The notes under the pieces: generated by a model
Database searches by the model: none
What the model saw: only the letters and a program-made list of their open reading frames with translations
Told to the model about the DNA's origin: nothing
Source: an uncultured Lachnospiraceae bacterium
GTDB lineage: Bacteria; Bacillota; Clostridia; Lachnospirales; Lachnospiraceae
Assembly (NCBI GenBank): GCA_934402515.1
Contig: CAKRTZ010000003.1
Location: 21,099-85,098, forward strand
Reading direction: 5' to 3'
DNA length: 64,000 bases
Part shown: one piece after another, positions 8,599-17,573 of the stretch
How positions within the stretch are numbered: the stretch's first letter is position 1
Layout: every line of letters begins with the position of its first letter
Position numbers and translations under genes: made by a program

Positions 8599-10526
8599 TG
8601 TCAGAAAATAAGAAACCCATACCGGGACCGGGTGGCAGAAACCGCGGCCGTGGACCTAAACCGAAAATCGACCATCCCGGAAAACTTTTTGGCCGGATTA
8701 TGAAAGAAATTATGAAGAACTATGCACCTCATTGTGTGATTGTTCTGATCTGTATCTTTATCAGTGTACTGGCGTCCGTACAGGGAACCATGTTTATGAA
8801 AACTCTGATTGACTCCTACATTTTGCCCTTACTGGGTCAGGAAAACCCGGATTTTTCCGGACTTGCGGCAGCCATTCTCCGGGTAGGAACCTTTTACCTG
8901 TGTGGTGCGCTGGCAGCTTATGTATACAACCGTTTGTTGATTAACGTTTCCCAGGGAACATTACGGAATTTCCGTAACAAGATGTTTGCCCACATGGAGA
9001 AACTTCCCATTAAATACTTTGACACCCATTCCCATGGCGATATCATGTCCATCTACACCAACGACATTGATACCCTGCGGCAGATGATCAGCCAGAGTAT
9101 TCCCCAGATTATCAACTCTGTGGTAACCATTGTCAGCGTACTGGTGAGCATGATTATTTTAAATATTCCTCTGACCATTCTCACCCTGTTTATGGTAGGG
9201 GTCATGATGGTGGTAACCACCAAAATTGCAGGACAGAGTTCCAAATACTTTATTGCCCAGCAGAAGGATATCGGTAAGGTAAACGGCTACATCGAGGAAA
9301 TGATGGACGGTCAGAAGGTGGTTAAGGTATTCTGCCACGAGGAAGAATCCCTGAAGGATTTCAAGAAACTCAACGACCAGTTGTTTGACAGTGCCTACAA
9401 TGCCAATAAATTTGCCAACATTCTCATGCCTGCCAACGCACAGATTGGAAATATCAGCTATGTGCTATGTGCCATCGTGGGCGGTGCCCTGGCACTGGGA
9501 GGTGTGGGAGGCTTTACCCTGGGTGGTCTGGCAAGTTTCCTTACTTTCAATAAATCTTTTAACATGCCTATCAACCAGGTGAGCCAGCAGTTAAACTCCA
9601 TCATCATGGCACTGGCAGGCGCAGACCGTATTTTCAAATTACTGGATGAGACACCGGAAACCGATGAGGGCTATGTCACTCTTGTCAATGCAAAGAGGGA
9701 GGGCGACAAGCTGGTGGAGGTACCGGAACGAACCGGACTCTGGGCATGGAAACATTATCACAAGGCAGAGAACACCACCACTTATACGGAACTCAATGGT
9801 GATGTGGTTTTCGATGATGTGGACTTTGGTTATACCGATGAAAAAATCGTACTGCACAACATTGTGCTCCATGCGACACCGGGACAGAAGATTGCATTTG
9901 TCGGCTCCACCGGAGCAGGAAAAACCACCATTACCAATCTGATTAACCGTTTCTACGATATCCAGGACGGTAAGATCCGCTATGATGGCATTAACGTGAA
10001 TAAAATTTGTAAATCCGACCTTCGCCGCTCCTTAGGAATTGTATTGCAGGATACCCATCTGTTTACCAATACCGTGATGGAAAATATCCGTTATGGACGT
10101 CTGGATGCCACCGATGAAGAAGTCATCGCAGCTGCAAAACGTACCAATGCCGATCACTTTATCCGTCAGCTGCCGGATGGTTACCAGACGGTACTCACAG
10201 GAGATGGTGCGAATTTAAGCCAGGGACAGCGGCAGCTCCTTTCCATTGCCAGAGCAGCGGTGGCAGACCCGCCGGTACTGATTCTGGACGAGGCGACCAG
10301 TTCCATTGATACCCGTACAGAAAAAATCGTGCAGGACGGCATGGATAAGCTGATGCACGGACGTACCACTTTTGTCATCGCCCACCGGCTTTCCACTGTT
10401 AAAAACAGTGACTGTATCATCGTTCTGGAACAGGGACGCATTATTGAGCAGGGTACCCATGACGAACTGATTGCAGCCAAGGGCAGATACTATCAGCTTT
10501 ACACCGGAAATGCCATTTCCGCTTAA
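8598..10526 (+). CDS. ABC exporter subunit with canonical ATP site (heterodimer half B)
   Basis: A 642-aa fused exporter half whose ATG shares one base with the preceding stop, behind GAAGGAGGTGA. The N-terminus is Gly/Pro/Arg-rich, followed by six membrane helices. The NBD has Walker A GSTGAGKTT (about 436), signature LSQGQRQLLS (about 540) and Walker B VLILDEATSS with the catalytic Glu. An insertion of about 40 residues before the NBD (around 355-395) separates the two domains, as in TM288-type subunits. It pairs with the upstream half under the same MarR regulator. Confidence 0.94.
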   Translation: MSENKKPIPGPGGRNRGRGPKPKIDHPGKLFGRIMKEIMKNYAPHCVIVLICIFISVLASVQGTMFMKTLIDSYILPLLGQENPDFSGLAAAILRVGTFYLCGALAAYVYNRLLINVSQGTLRNFRNKMFAHMEKLPIKYFDTHSHGDIMSIYTNDIDTLRQMISQSIPQIINSVVTIVSVLVSMIILNIPLTILTLFMVGVMMVVTTKIAGQSSKYFIAQQKDIGKVNGYIEEMMDGQKVVKVFCHEEESLKDFKKLNDQLFDSAYNANKFANILMPANAQIGNISYVLCAIVGGALALGGVGGFTLGGLASFLTFNKSFNMPINQVSQQLNSIIMALAGADRIFKLLDETPETDEGYVTLVNAKREGDKLVEVPERTGLWAWKHYHKAENTTTYTELNGDVVFDDVDFGYTDEKIVLHNIVLHATPGQKIAFVGSTGAGKTTITNLINRFYDIQDGKIRYDGINVNKICKSDLRRSLGIVLQDTHLFTNTVMENIRYGRLDATDEEVIAAAKRTNADHFIRQLPDGYQTVLTGDGANLSQGQRQLLSIARAAVADPPVLILDEATSSIDTRTEKIVQDGMDKLMHGRTTFVIAHRLSTVKNSDCIIVLEQGRIIEQGTHDELIAAKGRYYQLYTGNAISA

Positions 10527-10547
10527 CAATGAATCGGGGGAAAACTT

Positions 10548-11600
10548 ATGAGATATGCAGAATTTTTAAAAGAAGGCGGCACCATCGGTTTCGTGGCGCC
10601 CTCTTTTGGAGCCAACATCGAGCCTTACCATTCCGCCTTTGACCGGGCACTGGAAAATCTCACAAAAAAGGGCTATTCCTATGTCTTAGGGCCAAACTGC
10701 TATGCGGGAGAAGGGATCGGTATCAGCAATACGCCTGAGAAATGTGGGGAGGAATTGGAAACCGCTTACTGTGATACCAAAAGCCAGGTGTTAATTTCCT
10801 GTGGAGGCGGAGAGGAGATGTGCGAGATTCTGGACTATGTAAATTTCGACAACATCCGCGAAGCAGCTTCCAAGTGGTATCTGGGGTATTCCGACAATAC
10901 CAATTTTACCTTTCTTCTCACCACCCTATGTGACACCGCCTCCATTTACGGCCCCTGTGCCGGAGCCTTTGGCATGGAGCCATGGGACGGGGCGGTGGAG
11001 GATGCCTTTGCCCTGTTACACGGGAAAAAACTGGTGAATCATGGCTATCCCTTATGGGAAAAAGAGGACTGGCCGGAAGATGTCCAGACTCCTTATTCTC
11101 CCTATCATCTGACAGAAAAACGGGTACTCCATGGCTACGCACCGGTGAATGGAAAGCTGGAGGAAACCAATGAGCCTATCCACATGGAGGGACGGCTCAT
11201 CGGTGGCTGTCTGGACTGCCTGGTGAATCTGGTGGGAACCCGCTACGACAAAGTGGCAGAATTTGTAGAGCGGTACAAGGAGGATGGCATTATCTGGTTT
11301 TTGGAAAGCTGTGACTTAAATGTCTTTTCCATCCGACGTGCCATGTGGCACTTAGAACATGCCGGGTGGTTTCCGTACACCAAAGGTTTCCTCATTGGAC
11401 GCCCCTTGCATTTTGACGAACCCATGATGGGCTTAGATCAGTACCATGCGGTCACGGACATCATCGCCCACCACAATGTCCCCGTTATCATGGACATTGA
11501 CTTAGGACATTTGCCACCCCAGATTCCCATTGTATGCGGAAGTATGGGGATTGTTGACCTGGATGGTCAAGATTTTACTCTCCGTATGGATTTAATATAA
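10548..11600 (+). CDS. LD-carboxypeptidase, S66 family (MccF-like branch)
   Basis: A 350-aa cytosolic serine peptidase of family S66. The nucleophile is S115 in LGYSDNTN. The Glu/His partners lie in WFLESCDL and in the C-terminal DLGHLPPQIPIVCGS. The length and the glutamate-bearing insert fit the MccF-like branch rather than E. coli LdcA. Possible roles: trimming L,D-peptide bonds of recycled muropeptides or hydrolysing self-toxic aminoacyl conjugates. It starts 21 bp after the ABC exporter, so it may be read through from that operon. Confidence 0.85.
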   Translation: MRYAEFLKEGGTIGFVAPSFGANIEPYHSAFDRALENLTKKGYSYVLGPNCYAGEGIGISNTPEKCGEELETAYCDTKSQVLISCGGGEEMCEILDYVNFDNIREAASKWYLGYSDNTNFTFLLTTLCDTASIYGPCAGAFGMEPWDGAVEDAFALLHGKKLVNHGYPLWEKEDWPEDVQTPYSPYHLTEKRVLHGYAPVNGKLEETNEPIHMEGRLIGGCLDCLVNLVGTRYDKVAEFVERYKEDGIIWFLESCDLNVFSIRRAMWHLEHAGWFPYTKGFLIGRPLHFDEPMMGLDQYHAVTDIIAHHNVPVIMDIDLGHLPPQIPIVCGSMGIVDLDGQDFTLRMDLI

Positions 11601-11602
11601 AA

Positions 11603-12418
11603 CTACGCCAGATGCATGTGTTTCTTCATCAGATGCTCCACTCCCTGAATCATCCGGTACAGTCCGAAGGCAATGAGACAGAGAATCAGGATGGAGCTGA
11701 TGACCATATGCAGTTTAAACACCTGGCTGCCGTAAATAATCAGATAACCCAGTCCCCGTCTGGCAGCCAGGAATTCTCCGATAATTACCCCCACAAGCGA
11801 CAACCCGATATTTACCTTCATGGTGCTGAGCAATAACGGCACCGAACTGGGCAGTACCACCAGACGGAACATATCCGTTCTGGAACCTCCCAGGGTATAA
11901 ATCAGATTTTGCTTTTCCTCCGACGCCTGCCGGAACCCGGAATAGATGCTGATAATCGCACCGAAAATCGCAACGGAGATGCCCGCCACGATAATGGTGT
12001 CCATGCCCGTTCCCAGCCACACGATAAACAGTGGTGCAAGTGCGGATTTGGGAAGGGAATTTAAAATTACCAGATAAGGCTCGCACACCTCGGAAAAGCT
12101 CCGGGAAAACCACAGAAGACAGGCAGTGGACATACTGATTAACGTTACAAGGAAAAAACTGAGCAGGGTCTCAACCAGAGTAATCCCTATATGTGCAGCA
12201 AGATCATTGTATATCCACAGATCTACACAGGTACGAAGGACAAGGATGGGGGAACTAAAAAAGAAGGAATCCAGAATCCCCAACCGTACGCTTCCTTCCC
12301 AGAGAATCAGAAAAAGTAAAAACACCAAAACCCGCAAAACGCCGACTGTGCGGTGATGACGTCTGTGTCCACGGATGTATAAATCCTGTTTGGTTAGAGT
12401 ATTAGCAGCGTGTTCCAT
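11603..12418 (-). CDS. NitT/TauT-type ABC transporter permease
   Basis: A 271-aa integral membrane protein with about six helices and the BPD_transp_1 EAA loop near SGFRQASEEKQNLIYTLGGSRTDMF. It resembles SsuC/TauC/ThiX-type permeases. It overlaps the ATPase gene by 17 bp (start at 12418, ATPase ends at 12402), so both are translated from one message. Its stop lies 2 bp from the stop of the LD-carboxypeptidase, in convergent orientation with no clear hairpin between. Substrate could be a sulfonate, pyrimidine or riboflavin-like compound; the sequence does not decide. Confidence 0.88.
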   Translation of the reverse strand: MEHAANTLTKQDLYIRGHRRHHRTVGVLRVLVFLLFLILWEGSVRLGILDSFFFSSPILVLRTCVDLWIYNDLAAHIGITLVETLLSFFLVTLISMSTACLLWFSRSFSEVCEPYLVILNSLPKSALAPLFIVWLGTGMDTIIVAGISVAIFGAIISIYSGFRQASEEKQNLIYTLGGSRTDMFRLVVLPSSVPLLLSTMKVNIGLSLVGVIIGEFLAARRGLGYLIIYGSQVFKLHMVISSILILCLIAFGLYRMIQGVEHLMKKHMHLA

Positions 12419-13157
12419 GATTTAACTCCTTCCATAAACGGTCAAAATAATTTACATATTCCGGTGCCTGCCGGGCTGCGAGAGGACCGGCTTCCCTAAC
12501 AGTAAGATGAACCGGAATATCATCCAGAATGGATGCCGGTCGCTTTGTCAATACTAAAATACGGTCTGCCAGGGAAATTGCTTCCGACAGATCATGGGTA
12601 ATCAGAATTGCCGTTTTCCCTGCCTGGCGGATTTTCGCACAGATATCGCCGGAAACCTGCAGGCGGGTCTGATAGTCCAGGGCGCTGAAGGGTTCATCCA
12701 ACAGCAGTAAATCCGGTTTCAAAGCCATGGTGCGGATCAGCGCTGCACGCTGCTTCATCCCGCCGGATAGTTCAGAAGGGTATTTTTCACGAAACATTTC
12801 CAAATCATATTCTTTTAATAAGGAATCAATATATTCCAGGTTTTCCGGTGTCCGGCAATGATTGATTTCCAATCCGAGGCAAACATTTTTATAAATAGTA
12901 CGCCATTCCAATAGATGGTCGTGCTGTAACATGTAACCGATTCTGGAATTTCCTCTCTCAATGATGCCATCCTCGGGGGTAAGTAACCCTGCAATTAATG
13001 ACAATAATGTAGATTTCCCACAGCCACTGGGGCCTACAATTGCCACAAATTCCCCTTCTTTGACAGAAAAGGTGATATTTGACAGTGCAGGTGTCTCACC
13101 TTTCAGACTGTGATAGGAATAGGACAGTTCCCTGACATTCAAAACCGTTGGGCTCAT
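12402..13157 (-). CDS. NitT/TauT-type ABC transporter ATP-binding protein
   Basis: About 251 aa. Walker A is GPSGCGKST, the signature LSGGMKQR and Walker B LLLLDEPFSALD, all canonical and of the SsuB/TauB type. Candidate starts are GTG 13166, ATG 13163 and ATG 13157. GGAAGG at 13167-13172 has best spacing (9 nt) to the ATG at 13157, giving MSPTVLNVREL. No substrate-binding protein is encoded on either side, so the binding component must be elsewhere or missing. Divergent from argH. Confidence 0.88.
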   Translation of the reverse strand: MSPTVLNVRELSYSYHSLKGETPALSNITFSVKEGEFVAIVGPSGCGKSTLLSLIAGLLTPEDGIIERGNSRIGYMLQHDHLLEWRTIYKNVCLGLEINHCRTPENLEYIDSLLKEYDLEMFREKYPSELSGGMKQRAALIRTMALKPDLLLLDEPFSALDYQTRLQVSGDICAKIRQAGKTAILITHDLSEAISLADRILVLTKRPASILDDIPVHLTVREAGPLAARQAPEYVNYFDRLWKELNHGTRC

Positions 13158-13252
13158 AAACATCACCCTTCCCGCCAGAATGAAACCGGCGAATCTTTTT
13201 TATATAAGGTATTCTATGTCGAAAATCGGCTTTTCGTTCCCCACCTTTTTTA

Positions 13253-13281
13253 TTGAATTTCAAATAGAAATATGCTAGTAT
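13253..13281 (+). promoter_or_regulatory. argH promoter (extended -10)
   Basis: TTGAAT (13253-13258), 17 bp, TAGTAT (13276-13281) preceded by TGC. It lies 39 bp before the argH ATG. No ARG-box palindrome or T-box was recognised in the short leader. Confidence 0.7.
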
Positions 13282-13320
13282 CAAATCTAGGTTTAACTAT
13301 TTACGAAAGGAACAACGGTA

Positions 13321-14700
13321 ATGGCACAGCTTTGGGGCGGAAGATTTACAAAAGAGACAGACAAGCTTGTTTATAATTTTAATGCATCCATTTCTTTTGA
13401 TAAAAAGTTTTACAAACAGGATATACAGGGAAGCATGGCACACACCACCATGTTGGAAAAACAGGGAATTTTGACAAAGGAGGACGCGGAAGCAATCCGT
13501 AAAGGACTTACCTCTATTCTAGAGGATGTGGAGAGTGGCAAGCTGGAGATTTCCGATGCCTACGAGGATATTCACAGCTTTGTGGAGGCGAACCTGATCG
13601 ACAGAATCGGAGATGCGGGGAAGCGTTTACATACTGGCCGCAGCCGTAATGACCAGGTGGCATTGGATATGCGTCTCTATGTGAGAGAAGAGATTCTGGA
13701 GATTGATGTTCTGGTAAAGGAATTACTTCAGGTATTATTAAATATCATGGAGGAAAATCTGGAAACCTACATGCCTGGTTTTACCCATTTACAGAAAGCC
13801 CAGCCGGTGACATTAGCTCACCATTTCGGTGCTTACTTTGAAATGTTTAAACGGGACAGAAGTCGTCTGAAAGACATTTATGTCCGCATGAATTATTGTC
13901 CTTTGGGAGCAGGAGCTCTTGCAGGAACCACTTATCCTTTGGACCGGGAGTTCAGTGCAGAACTCATGGGCTTTACAGGTCCTACCTTAAACAGCATGGA
14001 TTCCGTGTCTGACCGCGACTATGTGATTGAACTGCTTTCTGCACTGTCCACGATTATGATGCATTTATCCAGATTTTGTGAAGAAATTATTATCTGGAAT
14101 ACCAACGAATACCGGTTCGTGGAGATTGACGATGCGTATTCCACTGGTAGCAGCATTATGCCCCAGAAGAAAAACCCCGATATTGCGGAGCTTGTCCGCG
14201 GTAAGACCGGACGCGTTTACGGGGCGCTTACCAGTATTTTAACCACTATGAAGGGAATTCCCCTTGCCTACAACAAAGACATGCAGGAGGACAAGGAACT
14301 GACCTTTGATGCCATCGACACCGTAAAAGGCTGCGTGGCACTGTTTACCGGTATGGTAAAGACCATGAAATTCAACAAGCCTGTGATGGAAAAGAGTGCC
14401 ATCAACGGTTTTACCAACGCTACCGATGCGGCTGATTATCTGGTAGGAAAGGGTGTGCCTTTCCGGGATGCCCATGGAATTATCGGACGGATGGTATTGT
14501 ACTGCATTGATAAAAACTGTGGAATTGAGGACTTATCCATGGAAGAGTTCAAGGAGTTAAGTCCTGCCTTTGATACTGATATTTATGATGCTGTTTCTTT
14601 AAAAACCTGTGTGGAGAAACGTCTGACCATCGGCGCACCGGGGAAAGATGCCATGCAGAAAGTCATTGCCATTGAAAAGGAATACCTTAAAAATTCATAA
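13321..14700 (+). CDS. argH: Argininosuccinate lyase
   Basis: A 459-aa cytosolic enzyme that splits argininosuccinate into arginine and fumarate, the last step of arginine synthesis. The fumarase-superfamily signature [12 protein letters not shown] is present, with the flexible catalytic Ser in [21 protein letters not shown] is the substrate loop, and the [15 protein letters not shown] block carries the catalytic His. Full length, start MAQLWGGRF typical. argG is not adjacent, unlike many genomes. The next gene is asd after 29 bp, so both may share the argH promoter. Confidence 0.97.
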   Translation: MAQLWGGRFTKETDKLVYNFNASISFDKKFYKQDIQGSMAHTTMLEKQGILTKEDAEAIRKGLTSILEDVESGKLEISDAYEDIHSFVEANLIDRIGDAGKRLHTGRSRNDQVALDMRLYVREEILEIDVLVKELLQVLLNIMEENLETYMPGFTHLQKAQPVTLAHHFGAYFEMFKRDRSRLKDIYVRMNYCPLGAGALAGTTYPLDREFSAELMGFTGPTLNSMDSVSDRDYVIELLSALSTIMMHLSRFCEEIIIWNTNEYRFVEIDDAYSTGSSIMPQKKNPDIAELVRGKTGRVYGALTSILTTMKGIPLAYNKDMQEDKELTFDAIDTVKGCVALFTGMVKTMKFNKPVMEKSAINGFTNATDAADYLVGKGVPFRDAHGIIGRMVLYCIDKNCGIEDLSMEEFKELSPAFDTDIYDAVSLKTCVEKRLTIGAPGKDAMQKVIAIEKEYLKNS

Positions 14701-14729
14701 TAAGAAAAAAGGAAAAAGAGGAGAACATT

Positions 14730-15815
14730 ATGAGCGAGAAACTGAAAGTCGGAATTCTTGGTGGAACCGGTATGGTAGGTCAGCGTTTTATTGCGCTGTT
14801 GGAGAATCATCCCTGGTTTGAGGTGACAACCATTGCTGCAAGTCCCCGTTCCGCAGGAAAAACCTATGAGGATGCAGTGGGTGACCGTTGGAAAATGGAT
14901 ACCCCCATGCCGGAGGCAGTAAAGAAAATTAAAGTGATGAATGTCAATGAGGTGGAGGCAGTTGCCAGCCAGGTTGACTTCGTGTTCAGTGCTGTGGACA
15001 TGAGCAAGGATGAGATTAAGAAAATCGAAGAAGAGTATGCAAAGACCGAAACCCCCGTGGTTTCCAACAACAGTGCACACCGTTGGACTCCCGATGTTCC
15101 CATGATGGTGCCGGAGATTAACCCGGAGCATGTGGCAGTTATCGAGGCACAGAAGAAGAGACTGGGAACCAAGCGTGGTTTTATCGCAGTAAAACCTAAC
15201 TGCTCCATTCAGTCCTATGCCCCTGTTTTAACGGCATGGAAAGAGTTTGAGCCCTACGAAGTGGTGGCTACCACCTATCAGGCAATTTCCGGTGCGGGCA
15301 AGACTTTCAAAGACTGGCCGGAAATGGTGGGAAATATCATTCCCTACATCGGCGGGGAAGAAGAAAAATCCGAGAAGGAGCCCTTACGCCTGTGGGGTGA
15401 AGTGAAGGACGGCGAGATTGTGCCTGCAACCAGCCCGGTCATCACCTGCCAGTGCATCCGTGTCCCTGTATTAAACGGACACACCGCAGCGGTTTTTGTA
15501 AAATTCAAGAAGAAACCCACCAAGGAGCAGTTGATTGAAAAACTCACTTCCTTCAGCGGCGTTCCTCAGGAACTGAACCTGCCCAGCGCACCCAAGCAGT
15601 TTATTCAGTACATGGAGGAGGACAACCGTCCCCAGGTAACGCTGGATGTGGACTACGAGAACGGCATGGGAATCAGTGTAGGCCGTCTCCGCGAGGATAC
15701 CGTTTATGACTGGAAATTCGTAGGCTTATCCCACAACACCGTAAGAGGTGCTGCAGGAGGCGCTGTACTCTGTGCAGAATTATTAAAGGCAAAATGTTTC
15801 ATTACAAAAAAATAA
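14730..15815 (+). CDS. asd: Aspartate-semialdehyde dehydrogenase (archaeal/fungal-like branch)
   Basis: A 361-aa enzyme converting aspartyl phosphate to aspartate semialdehyde with NADPH, feeding lysine/diaminopimelate, threonine and methionine. The NADP-binding GGTGMVGQRF is at the N-terminus. The nucleophilic Cys is in VKPNCSIQ, and the catalytic His is in RLREDTVYDWKFVGLSHNTVRG. Length and motif context match the archaeal/fungal-like ASADH subgroup rather than E. coli Asd. AAAAAGAGGAGAAC precedes the ATG. Confidence 0.95.
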   Translation: MSEKLKVGILGGTGMVGQRFIALLENHPWFEVTTIAASPRSAGKTYEDAVGDRWKMDTPMPEAVKKIKVMNVNEVEAVASQVDFVFSAVDMSKDEIKKIEEEYAKTETPVVSNNSAHRWTPDVPMMVPEINPEHVAVIEAQKKRLGTKRGFIAVKPNCSIQSYAPVLTAWKEFEPYEVVATTYQAISGAGKTFKDWPEMVGNIIPYIGGEEEKSEKEPLRLWGEVKDGEIVPATSPVITCQCIRVPVLNGHTAAVFVKFKKKPTKEQLIEKLTSFSGVPQELNLPSAPKQFIQYMEEDNRPQVTLDVDYENGMGISVGRLREDTVYDWKFVGLSHNTVRGAAGGAVLCAELLKAKCFITKK

Positions 15816-15842
15816 AGTCATATAAAGACGAGGAAACCCATT

Positions 15843-17573
15843 ATGGATGAAATGCAGTATACAATTGACCTGTTAACTGCCCAGAATAAAAAATTCCAGA
15901 AAATTGAGAAGATGTATCGGCAGATTGCCGATACATCTTCTGATGCCATACTTTATTATTCGTATGAGGATCAGACCTTTAAGAATCTTGGAAAATGGGA
16001 TTCTTTTTTTGATTTCAGGGTAGACACGATTGCAGATTTAAATCGTATCTATGATGTGGTGGATGATTCCTATCACGAAAAACTCAGAGATCTGGTTCTC
16101 TCTGAGGAATTACCGGATAAGGACAGCAATCACCTTGTCTGTGGTGTAAATGATGGAAAATGCTGGTATGATTTCAGCATGGTGGATTTCTGCGAAAACA
16201 ATGTCCGTCTGGCGCGGATTTTGCGCGTCTCCAATGTGACAAAAGATCACGAAAAAAGCGAGGAATTATCCTATCTGGCATATTATGACAATACTACAGG
16301 TCTGATGAACAAAATGTTTTTTGTCAGCAATCTCGGCGGTTTTGTGAGGCGGGCTTCCGAGGAACATGCCTGTGTATCCATCATGATGATTGATATTGAT
16401 AATTTTAAACGGATCAACGATGGGATTGGCATTATTTACGGAGATGAACTCATTCAGGTTTTTGGTGGTATCCTCAGAAGCTTTACCAATGATCGTGTCA
16501 TTGCTTCTCACTTTGGGGAAGATCATTTCTTTATGGCAATTTATGATCCCTATGGAGATTGTAATGCGGATAGCATGTATCGTGCAATCCGTGAAAAACT
16601 TTCCACTCCGATCCAGCTTACCAACGGCAGATTAATTTCTGTTTCCGTGAGCGTAGGAGTGGCTGACTATCCGGAATCCTCCAAGAATGCATTGGATCTT
16701 ATCAATAATGCAGAGATATCCATGATGTATGTGAAGGATGCCGGAAAAGATAATGTGCGCTATTTTGATGAACAGGTGCGTAAACAGTTTAAAGATCATA
16801 TCGAACTGGAACAGCTGATAAAAGAAGCCATGAGGGATGAAACCTTTGAACTCTACTATCAGCCCCAGTACTTCTGTTATGATCGGAAATTGCGAGGGGC
16901 GGAAGCCTTGATCCGTATGCGTGACAGAGAAGGCATCATGCATTTTCCAGCAGATTTTATATCTGTGGCAGAAAGCAGCGGATTGATGAGGGATATTGGG
17001 GACTGGGTTATCCGGGATTCTTTTAAAAGCTGGTCAGAATGGAAGAAGAAATATCATTATCCCATGATTTTATCCATTAATATTTCTGTGGCACAGCTAC
17101 AGGGTGATGACTTGATTGAACGGATGCGGCAACACCTGAAAAAGTTTGAAATTGATCCGGCAGAAGTGGAACTGGAAGTTACGGAAAGCGTGCTGATCGA
17201 TGATACCTGGAGGATTATCAGTCGCCTGGAACACCTTCGGGACATGGGATTTAAAATATCAATCGACGATTTCGGTACAGGCTTTTCCTCTTTATCTTAC
17301 TTAAAAGATATGCCTGCCAATACTATAAAAATAGATAAGTCTTTTTTGGATACGCTGCTACAGGATCAATCAACACAGGTGATTACCGAGACGATGGTAT
17401 ATCTGTCTAAGAAACTTGATCTGGTCAGTATTGCCGAAGGTGTGGAAACCGAAAAACAATTTGAGTATATCAGGCGCATGGGTGTAGATGTGGTACAGGG
17501 CTATCTGATGAGTAAACCTGTTCCAAAAGCAGAACTGGAAAAACTGATACAACATGAGGAATCCTATTTATGA
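15843..17573 (+). CDS. PAS-like/degenerate GGDEF/EAL protein, probable c-di-GMP phosphodiesterase
   Basis: A 576-aa cytosolic protein with no membrane segment. An N-terminal PAS-like sensor (about 1-140) is followed by a GGDEF domain whose active motif reads FGEDHF instead of GG(D/E)EF, so cyclase activity is unlikely. The EAL domain (about 335-576) keeps AEALIR, the ExTE motif (ELEVTESVL), IDDFGTGFSSL and TIKIDKSFL, so hydrolysis of c-di-GMP is expected; the degenerate GGDEF may bind GTP as a regulator. It overlaps the downstream ATPase by 4 bp. A striking 16-bp hairpin lies in codons 22-33. Confidence 0.9.
   Translation: MDEMQYTIDLLTAQNKKFQKIEKMYRQIADTSSDAILYYSYEDQTFKNLGKWDSFFDFRVDTIADLNRIYDVVDDSYHEKLRDLVLSEELPDKDSNHLVCGVNDGKCWYDFSMVDFCENNVRLARILRVSNVTKDHEKSEELSYLAYYDNTTGLMNKMFFVSNLGGFVRRASEEHACVSIMMIDIDNFKRINDGIGIIYGDELIQVFGGILRSFTNDRVIASHFGEDHFFMAIYDPYGDCNADSMYRAIREKLSTPIQLTNGRLISVSVSVGVADYPESSKNALDLINNAEISMMYVKDAGKDNVRYFDEQVRKQFKDHIELEQLIKEAMRDETFELYYQPQYFCYDRKLRGAEALIRMRDREGIMHFPADFISVAESSGLMRDIGDWVIRDSFKSWSEWKKKYHYPMILSINISVAQLQGDDLIERMRQHLKKFEIDPAEVELEVTESVLIDDTWRIISRLEHLRDMGFKISIDDFGTGFSSLSYLKDMPANTIKIDKSFLDTLLQDQSTQVITETMVYLSKKLDLVSIAEGVETEKQFEYIRRMGVDVVQGYLMSKPVPKAELEKLIQHEESYL
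15907..15941. repeat. Perfect 16-bp inverted repeat inside the GGDEF/EAL gene
   Basis: AGAAGATGTATCGGCA (15907-15922) is exactly complementary to TGCCGATACATCTTCT (15926-15941), with a 3-base spacer GAT. It lies near the 5' end of the coding sequence and has no T-run after it. It would form a very stable mRNA hairpin. Confidence 0.95.
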
